Positions 1 to 3,993 of a stretch of 6,109 nucleotides of DNA are shown here, one piece after another. The stretch comes from Methanosarcinales archaeon (lineage in GTDB: Archaea; Halobacteriota; Methanosarcinia; Methanotrichales; Methanotrichaceae): contig JAAEEW010000054.1 in assembly GCA_013415595.1 (NCBI GenBank), positions 1 through 6,109 on the forward strand, read 5' to 3'. The translations under genes and the position numbers were made by a program. Below the pieces are notes generated by a model that saw only the letters and a program-made list of their open reading frames with translations, had not been told where the DNA came from and ran no database searches. Numbering within the stretch: position 1 is the first letter of the stretch; each line of letters begins with the position of its first letter.

Positions 1-70
1 CCTGAGGATGGATGCCTGAGGATGGATGCCTGAGGATGGATGCCTGAGGATGGATGCCTGAGGATGGAAG
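1..70. repeat. 14-bp tandem repeat, five units, cut by the window edge
   Basis: The unit CCTGAGGATGGATG occurs four times without a mismatch (1-14, 15-28, 29-42, 43-56). A fifth copy at 57-70 differs at one base (GGAAG for GGATG). The first copy starts at base 1, so the array probably continues to the left. The period of 14 is not a multiple of three, so the array is unlikely to be coding in one frame. No gene is visible around it, and it lies beyond the 3' end of the MetE-like gene. Near-identity of the copies suggests recent slippage. No spacers are present, so it is not a CRISPR array. Confidence 0.95.
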
Positions 71-275
71 CCACAAAGGAAGAAGTCAGATGAACATGAG
101 CCCTGTGTAAGAGTCCGAAGAGATGTCCCGATGAAAATTCCAGATCAGAAGAGTCCCCGGGGGAGCGGACGAGAGCTTGATCGATGAATCCCGGCTGGGA
201 GGGGCGATTTGCACCGCGGGAGATCGCCCCCCTGGAGGGAGATGACGGACTCTGGATCAAAGGGTGATCAGGGCA
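71..275. other. non-coding stretch downstream of the thrC/metE-like operon
   Basis: I see no credible gene here. The only short plus-strand frames lack a Shine-Dalgarno and any protein-like composition. The stretch contains the hairpin listed separately at 201-230 and a small C/G palindrome around 154-163. It is the 3' flank of the minus-strand operon, whose last stop codon is at 276-278. Confidence 0.6.
201..230 (-). terminator. candidate 3' hairpin after the thrC/metE-like operon
   Basis: GGGGCGAT (201-208) and ATCGCCCC (223-230) form a perfect 8-bp G+C-rich stem around a 14-base loop. It lies about 46 bases past the stop codon of the minus-strand MetE-like gene, a suitable place for a transcript-end or mRNA-stabilising hairpin. 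There is no T-run after it on the minus strand, and archaeal termination usually relies on oligo-T, so calling it a terminator is inference. Being symmetrical, it could equally belong to a plus-strand transcript or be a protein-binding palindrome. Confidence 0.35.
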
Positions 276-1265
276 TCAGCGACAGGCGGATCGGACTCCC
301 GTTTCCCGGAAGGCATTGATGGCCCGGGCGCAGTTGGACAGCAGGCCGGAGGCCATCTCCTGGCTGGGCCAGGACCCCAGGCCGCAGTCCGGACCGGCGC
401 ACCTTATCCGCTCTCCGAAGAGCCCGACGGACCGCTCCAGACGGTCCTGGATCATCCGGGGAGACTCCAGGGCCAGCACCTCCTTTTCCAGCAACTGCGG
501 CTCTCTCCACAGGTTTCTTCCCAGGCGGTCGTTCAGCCCTGCGGCCATGCTGAGGATGTCGGTCCTGGCGATTCCCGCCCGCAGGTAGCTGTCCGTCTCC
601 TCCAGGACCTTCTTGTCGATCAGCTTCAGGTAGTCGGGGTGAGATGCCGACTCTACTCCGATGACGTTGATGTGGGGGACCCGGCAGCACAGCTCGGCGT
701 AGAGGGGGGAGTGCAGGTGGACCTCGCAGTCCAGGCCCCGGCAGGGGGCGCTGGCCATCTCCAGGGCGGCGATCAGCTCGTCCTCGTCGAAGATCACGCT
801 GGGGCTGATGCCCAGGCTTGGCTCGTCGATGGAGGCGATGGTCATGCAGATGCCCCTCTCCCGGGCCTGCTCCAGGAAGCGGGCCACGCTTTGGGCCAGG
901 TTGTAGAGCACATCGGTGTACCTGGTGGCTCCGAAGACGGACAGGTACAGCTCCACCGGCCCGGTGACGCAGACCCGGGAGCGCAGTTCCCGGGAACGGG
1001 CCGTCTCCTCCAGCGCCTGCAGCTCCATGATCTGAGCCGCTTCCGGCCGAATCAGGTACGGGCTCTCGCTGCTCCGGGGATCGTTTATGGGATCCATGAA
1101 CATGCGGATCATGTCCCGGAACTGGGGGTAGGTGGGCACCTCCACACCGGCAAAGAGCTTTCGCTCCAGGGCGTCTGAGACCACCTGCAAATAGCCCTCC
1201 GGGGTGAGCTGGTCCACCCTGACCCCTTTAGGCAGGGGAAAGCTGCCGATGTCGTCGAAGAGCAT
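276..1265 (-). CDS. MetE-core-like protein (cobalamin-independent methionine synthase family, C-terminal domain only)
   Basis: This 329-residue protein matches only the catalytic C-terminal barrel of MetE, as in the short archaeal methionine synthases that methylate homocysteine. Numbered from ATG 1265, visible family motifs are IGSFPLP (6-12, homocysteine binding), VTGPV (about 100-104), IDEPSLG (146-152, with the conserved Asp-Glu), INVIGVES (199-206, Glu205 at the zinc-ligand position) and GPDCGLGS (291-298, Cys294 as zinc ligand). The usual zinc motif His-x-Cys is instead HLHSP (183-187), so the first ligand cysteine is missing; Cys193-Cys194 lie close by. Start: a GTG at 1274 would sit only three bases after GGTGA, while ATG 1265 has GGTGAGG at a better distance. 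It begins 12 bases after the thrC stop, so it is probably co-translated with thrC. Family membership is firm. Methionine synthase activity is uncertain, and another methyl transfer is possible. Confidence 0.85.
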   Translation of the reverse strand: MLFDDIGSFPLPKGVRVDQLTPEGYLQVVSDALERKLFAGVEVPTYPQFRDMIRMFMDPINDPRSSESPYLIRPEAAQIMELQALEETARSRELRSRVCVTGPVELYLSVFGATRYTDVLYNLAQSVARFLEQARERGICMTIASIDEPSLGISPSVIFDEDELIAALEMASAPCRGLDCEVHLHSPLYAELCCRVPHINVIGVESASHPDYLKLIDKKVLEETDSYLRAGIARTDILSMAAGLNDRLGRNLWREPQLLEKEVLALESPRMIQDRLERSVGLFGERIRCAGPDCGLGSWPSQEMASGLLSNCARAINAFRETGVRSACR

Positions 1266-1277
1266 GGGCCCCACCCC

Positions 1278-2687
1278 TCACCCGAACCTTCGCTTCAGGT
1301 AGTCCAGCAGGTCCTGGTAGGAGTTGTCGATCTCCGCGAAATGCTCCTCCATCCGGTCCAGATCGGCCATGGCTCTGGGCAGGGGCGGGTTCACCCCGAT
1401 GGTCCTGATGATCTCCTCCGGGAACTTGGCCGGGTCGGCGGTCTCCAGGGATACGCAGGGGCTCCAGTCCTCCACGTCCCACAGGTAGCGCAGCAGGCCG
1501 GCAAAGCCCACCGCGCCGTGGGGCTCCAGGATGACCCCGTGGTCGTGGTAGGTGTCCTTGATGGTCTGCCTGGTCTCCTCGTCGGAGACGGATACGGCGA
1601 AGATGTCTTGCTTCATGGCCTCCAGGTCCGGCATCCTGTGCACCACGCCCACCTCGTCCATGCGCCCGCCGTAGAGGCTGAACAGCCGGGCCAGGTTGCT
1701 GGGGTGGCCCACGTTCATGGCGTTGGACAGGCAGTTCCTGCTCGGCCGGATGGGGTCGTAGACCCCGGTCTTCATGAACCGGGGAAACTCGTCATTCTCG
1801 TTGGTGGCGGCGATGAACTTCCTGACCGGAAGGCCCATCTTCATGGCGATCAGGCCGCCCATCAGGTCTCCGAAGTTGCCGCTGGGAACGGAGATGACCA
1901 TCTCCTCCAGCCCGCCTTCCTCCCCCTCGACCATTCCTCCGGCCTTTCCTTCGGACTTATCTCCATCCCGGTTGGCCAGGCGGGAGTAGGCGTAGAAGTA
2001 GTAGACGGCCTGGGGCAGCAGCCGGCCGATGTTGATGGAGTTGGCCGAGGAGAGGTTCATGTGCCCGAGCTCCGGATCGGCGAAGGCCTGCTTCACCAGG
2101 GCCTGGCAGTCGTCGAACTTGCCCTCCACCGCCAGGGGGTGGACGTTTCCTCCCAGAGTGGTCATCTGTCTCCTCTGGCGGTCGGTGACCTCGCTCCTGG
2201 GGAAGAGGACCACCACCTGCACGTTGTCCAGGCCAAAGAAGGCGTGGGCCACGGCGCTGCCGGTGTCTCCGGAGGTGGCGGTGAGGATGACGATGTTCTT
2301 TCCCTCCCGGGACAGGAAGTACTGGATCAGCCGGCCCATGAGCCGGGCGGCGAAGTCCTTGAAGGAGCAGGTGGGCCCCCGGTCCAGGCGCATGACGTAC
2401 TTGCCGTCGAAGACCCGCTCCAGGGGGACCTCGTAGTTGTAGGCGTCGGCCAGGATGGCCCGCAGGGTGGCGTCGGGAATCAGGTTCCCCAGATAGGGGC
2501 GGACTACCTGGTGGGCGATCTCCGGATAGCTCAATTCTTTCAGCCTGAGGATCTCCTCCGGCGATAATGCCGGGAACTCCTCCGGCATGTAAAGCCCCCT
2601 GTCCGGGGCCTGGCCCATCAGGATCGCCTGACGGAAGTCCACCCGCTCCGGCGAGCCGTTGGTGCTGAAAAACATGATCTTGGACAT
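1278..2687 (-). CDS. thrC: threonine synthase (PLP-dependent)
   Basis: Converts O-phosphohomoserine to threonine and phosphate, the last step of threonine synthesis, in the cytoplasm. The 469-residue protein is of the long E. coli/yeast-like class, which starts with a small N-terminal domain (FFSTNGSPERVDFRQAILMG; GLYMPE at 31-36). PTCSFKDF (105-112) supplies the PLP Schiff-base lysine, Lys110. SGDTGSA (139-145) is the PLP phosphate loop. SANSIN (214-219), PSGNFGD (268-274), the EPHGAVG segment (388-394) and TADPAKFPE (416-425) are further family signatures. An acidic, glycine-rich insert at about 239-262 separates two conserved strands. ATG 2687 has no Shine-Dalgarno just upstream, but a TATA-like box lies about 30 bases before it, so the mRNA may be leaderless. 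It is the first gene of an operon with the MetE-like gene, whose start is 12 bases past this stop. No catalytic residue appears lost. Confidence 0.95.
   Translation of the reverse strand: MSKIMFFSTNGSPERVDFRQAILMGQAPDRGLYMPEEFPALSPEEILRLKELSYPEIAHQVVRPYLGNLIPDATLRAILADAYNYEVPLERVFDGKYVMRLDRGPTCSFKDFAARLMGRLIQYFLSREGKNIVILTATSGDTGSAVAHAFFGLDNVQVVVLFPRSEVTDRQRRQMTTLGGNVHPLAVEGKFDDCQALVKQAFADPELGHMNLSSANSINIGRLLPQAVYYFYAYSRLANRDGDKSEGKAGGMVEGEEGGLEEMVISVPSGNFGDLMGGLIAMKMGLPVRKFIAATNENDEFPRFMKTGVYDPIRPSRNCLSNAMNVGHPSNLARLFSLYGGRMDEVGVVHRMPDLEAMKQDIFAVSVSDEETRQTIKDTYHDHGVILEPHGAVGFAGLLRYLWDVEDWSPCVSLETADPAKFPEEIIRTIGVNPPLPRAMADLDRMEEHFAEIDNSYQDLLDYLKRRFG
1902..1973 (-). other. low-complexity insert within threonine synthase
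   Basis: Codes for about 24 residues (roughly 239-262) rich in Gly, Glu, Asp, Lys and Met, with recurring EGG/EGK/GEE words. It sits between the conserved helix after SINIGRLLPQ and the VISVPSGNFGD strand, where related enzymes normally have a much shorter connection. It stays in frame, and both flanks are well conserved, so it is best read as a surface loop expansion, not an error. Exact limits are approximate. Confidence 0.6.
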
Positions 2688-2701
2688 AGGTATGATGAAT
2701 T

Positions 2702-2723
2702 GATCCGGGATCGTTCATTAAGG
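2702..2723 (-). promoter_or_regulatory. candidate thrC promoter with overlapping palindrome
   Basis: On the minus strand CCTTAATGAA (2723-2714) is the most A/T-rich TATA-like element upstream of thrC. It is centred about 30 bases before ATG 2687, which would place transcription start within a few bases of the start codon. That agrees with the absence of a Shine-Dalgarno. Directly downstream, GATCCGGGATC (2702-2712) is a perfect palindrome around a central G. It sits between the box and the predicted start, a classic position for repressor binding. Both assignments are inference from position and symmetry, and the TATA match is weak. Confidence 0.3.
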
Positions 2724-2846
2724 CTTCGGAGTCGGCAGACGTGCCTGAAAACGGCCCTGACCTGAAGGGGGCATAGACCTGGGCCTGGCCGGAAGGGTGA
2801 GACCTGACTGAAAGCTGCAAGAAGAGTCGACCGGCAAAAGGAGGAG

Positions 2847-2873
2847 CCTGCAAAAAATTGATCAGCTTGCAGG
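2847..2873 (+). promoter_or_regulatory. candidate promoter of the first secreted-protein gene, framed by an inverted repeat
   Basis: An A/T-rich TATA-like element (AAAAAATTGAT, 2852-2862) starts about 50 bases before the chosen TTG start at 2903, about the same distance as in the downstream paralogue. It is framed by a perfect 7-bp inverted repeat, CCTGCAA (2847-2853) and TTGCAGG (2867-2873), separated by 13 bases. A further CTGCAAG occurs at 2815-2821. A transcription factor bound to these arms would cover or flank the TATA box. The promoter call is positional inference; the inverted repeat is directly visible. Confidence 0.4.
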
Positions 2874-2888
2874 TCACAGCCAGCTTTC

Positions 2889-2895
2889 GAGGTGA
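2889..2895 (+). promoter_or_regulatory. Shine-Dalgarno GAGGTGA that decides a TTG start
   Basis: GAGGTGA matches seven bases complementary to the archaeal 16S rRNA tail. It lies seven bases before TTG 2903. The paralogue has GAGGT (3466-3470) also seven bases before its ATG 3478. An in-frame ATG at 2912 would be 16 bases away, and a TTG at 2858 would destroy the signal peptide. TTG 2903 is therefore preferred. Confidence 0.7.
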
Positions 2896-2902
2896 AGAGG
2901 AT

Positions 2903-3325
2903 TTGAGGACAATGGCAATGCTGGCAGTGGCCTGCATGTTCATGCTGTCAGGAGTTCATGCCCAGCCCGGGCTCACCGAGCAGGCCGGGCTTACTGATTA
3001 TCAGAAAGGTGTGGCCGAGGGGCTGAACACCGGGTTTTACATGGGTGAGCTATTTGGCATGGCCCAGTACTCCAACGCCGGGGTGGAGAAGTACAACGCC
3101 CAGCTCAGCGAGTACAACCAGTGGCTGATGGGCATCTTCTCCCAGGATCGAGACGCCCTGGAGAGGCTGACCCTGCCCCCCCTGGTCTACGCAAATGAGG
3201 TGGGGATCAAAGGCCCCAAGCCTGACGTCTACGGAAGGATAGGAGGCTACCCGGCCCCCGCTTACTATGCTCAGATCGGAGCCGGGCTGGAGAACCAGCC
3301 GTCCGAGGGAATGGGCGGGGTCTGA
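2903..3325 (+). CDS. small secreted glycine-zipper protein, upstream paralogue (unknown family)
   Basis: I do not recognise this 140-residue protein. Starting at TTG 2903, residues 1-20 form a Sec signal peptide: Arg2, a hydrophobic core (MAMLAVACMFML) and a signal-peptidase-I-like VHA-Q site. After a short PGLTEQ/AGLTDYQ near-duplication, residues 36-52 form a perfect glycine zipper (Gly36, 40, 44, 48, 52) within GVAEGLNTGFYMGELFGMAQYS. The heptad-spaced YNAQL and YNQWL follow at about 64-75. Residues 30-96 are 69% identical to the downstream paralogue (46 of 67 by eye). The last 44 residues are extra: rich in Gly, Pro and Tyr (YGRIGGYPAPAYYAQIGAG), probably flexible. There are no later hydrophobic helices and no lipobox, so export and self-association are plausible. 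It has its own candidate promoter and is divergent from thrC. That it is a real gene is well supported by the conserved duplicate; its function is unknown. Confidence 0.8.
   Translation: MRTMAMLAVACMFMLSGVHAQPGLTEQAGLTDYQKGVAEGLNTGFYMGELFGMAQYSNAGVEKYNAQLSEYNQWLMGIFSQDRDALERLTLPPLVYANEVGIKGPKPDVYGRIGGYPAPAYYAQIGAGLENQPSEGMGGV
2990..3190 (+). repeat. duplicated gene segment, copy 1 (copy 2 at 3547-3747)
   Basis: This 201-base stretch and 3547-3747 encode the shared 67-residue core of the two secreted proteins without any gap in alignment. Identity is highest at the 5' end, covering the glycine zipper, and falls after the YNQWL motif. The tandem, same-strand arrangement points to local gene duplication. 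Confidence 0.9.
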
Positions 3326-3477
3326 GGACCGCCCCCCTCGCGCCCCTGAACGCCAGGCCCGGGATGGAAGGGCCGGCCGGGGATGATCCGGGATGAGCGC
3401 GTAGATTGAGCAGCCCGTACAAACACGGAAAATTTGAATAGGCATTAAACTGCAAGCGATCAAGAGAGGTAACCAGG
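3326..3477 (+). promoter_or_regulatory. intergenic region with candidate promoter of the second secreted-protein gene
   Basis: The first half is G+C-rich, with a possible stem GGCCC (3356-3360)/GGGCC (3370-3374) and three CCGGGATG-like words (3359, 3377, 3388). There is no T-run, so no clear terminator for the upstream gene. The second half turns sharply A/T-rich: GGAAAA followed by TTTGAATA (3433-3440) resembles an archaeal BRE plus TATA box and predicts a start near 3462. CTGCAAG (3450-3456) follows directly, the same word found around the upstream gene's promoter. GAGGT (3466-3470) is the Shine-Dalgarno. The second gene can therefore be transcribed on its own. Confidence 0.5.
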
Positions 3478-3780
3478 ATGAGAGCGATTTACATAATGGC
3501 ACTGACCTTTGCCGTCCTGCTGGTGTCCACACCGGCGCTGGCAGAGCTTACCGATTATCAGAGAGGTGTGGCCGAGGGGCTGAACACCGGATTTTACATG
3601 GGAAAGCTGTTCGGGATGGCCCAGTACTCCGAAGCCAGCGGCCAGGAGTATAACGCCCAGCTCGACCAGTACAACCAGTGGCTGACCGGCATCTTCGGCG
3701 CCAACCAGTCCCTTCTGGACCAGCTGGCCATGCCCCCACTGATCTACCAGGCCCCTGTGGCAGTAAGAGCGCCGGCCTGA
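3478..3780 (+). CDS. small secreted glycine-zipper protein, downstream paralogue (unknown family)
   Basis: This is a 100-residue protein of the same unrecognised family as its neighbour. Residues 1-22 are a textbook signal peptide: Arg2, a hydrophobic core (IMALTFAVLLV) and the cleavage motif ALA-E. The mature part starts at once with ELTDYQRG. Gly30, 34, 38, 42 and 46 form the five-glycine zipper inside GVAEGLNTGFYMGKLFGMAQYS. YNAQLDQYNQWLTGIF (58-73) shows YN-x-x-L repeated with a seven-residue step. MPPLIY ends the shared core, and only ten residues follow, so this looks like the minimal form of the family. There is no lipobox Cys and no second membrane segment. ATG 3478 has GAGGT seven bases upstream. 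DNA over the first 28 shared codons differs from the upstream gene at only 8 of 84 bases, so the duplication is recent or under strong constraint. A T-rich tract follows the stop. Confidence 0.85.
   Translation: MRAIYIMALTFAVLLVSTPALAELTDYQRGVAEGLNTGFYMGKLFGMAQYSEASGQEYNAQLDQYNQWLTGIFGANQSLLDQLAMPPLIYQAPVAVRAPA
3547..3747 (+). repeat. duplicated gene segment, copy 2 (copy 1 at 2990-3190)
   Basis: Partner of copy 1, starting 557 bases downstream. Both copies run from the LTDYQ codons to the PPL(V/I)Y codons. The flanks differ: copy 1 has a longer C-terminal tail, while copy 2 ends ten codons later. Confidence 0.9.
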
Positions 3781-3785
3781 AGGCC

Positions 3786-3810
3786 ATTTCTCTCTTTTCC
3801 CAGATATTTT
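3786..3810 (+). terminator. T-rich terminator-like tract after the second secreted-protein gene
   Basis: Five bases past the stop codon comes a pyrimidine-rich run, TTTCTCTCTTTT (3787-3798), and then ATATTTT (3804-3810). Archaeal RNA polymerase terminates at oligo-T tracts, so this is a plausible end for the secreted-protein transcript. A small stem CCCGG (3820-3824)/CCGGG (3830-3834) follows. No hairpin precedes the tract. Confidence 0.4.
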
Positions 3811-3888
3811 GGGGCGACTCCCGGTCCGGCCGGGAACCCGCCCATTGACCTGAACGAACTCATTCTTAGATAGGGGGCCTGTGGTCGC

Positions 3889-3977
3889 GGCCGATTCGGC
3901 GAAGCCAATGGTCAGGGCCTGACGCCATTTGCCGATTTGCCCTGGCCAAACGCCGCAGCCATAGGCGACGGCAAATC
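3889..3977. repeat. nested inverted repeats between convergent genes
   Basis: GTCAGG-G-CCTGAC (3911-3923) is a perfect palindrome. It extends outward as an imperfect stem pairing the GGCCGATTCGGC...CCAATGG side (3889-3911) with CCATTTGCCGATTTGCC (3925-3941). ATTTGCC is repeated directly (3928-3934 region and 3935-3941). GATTTGCC (3934-3941) is also a perfect 8-bp inverted partner of GGCAAATC (3970-3977), so two alternative foldings compete for the same bases. It lies between the T-rich tract and the stop codon of the convergent STAND gene. It could be a transcript-end structure, a small RNA, or a dispersed repeat element; the sequence alone does not decide. Confidence 0.6.
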
Positions 3978-3993
3978 CCGCACGATCCCCGGG

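Noticed and set aside
1..70. CRISPR array
   Set aside because: Units are only 14 bp and directly abutting, without spacers.
264..1178. Plus-strand open frame of about 304 codons across the MetE-like gene
   Set aside because: Antisense shadow with no recognisable motif; the opposite strand has clear MetE signatures.
1341..2567. Long plus-strand open frame of about 408 codons across thrC
   Set aside because: It is antisense to a threonine synthase with all motifs intact. The translation is a monotonous V/G/L/H/Q/D mix without domains. Long antisense frames are expected in G+C-rich coding DNA.
2839..2860. GGAGGAG followed by TTG 2858 as the true start of the upstream secreted protein
   Set aside because: The spacer is long (13 bases), and the added residues (MISLQVTASFRGEEDL) would put charged residues ahead of the signal peptide. 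The paralogue supports TTG 2903.
1957..2943. Minus-strand frame of about 328 codons covering the thrC start and the divergent intergenic region
   Set aside because: It becomes Pro/Gly/Arg-rich nonsense where it overlaps thrC, and its upstream part crosses promoters of both neighbours.
3050..3532. Minus-strand frame opposite the two secreted-protein genes
   Set aside because: No family features; the plus strand has two conserved paralogous proteins with signal peptides and Shine-Dalgarno sites.
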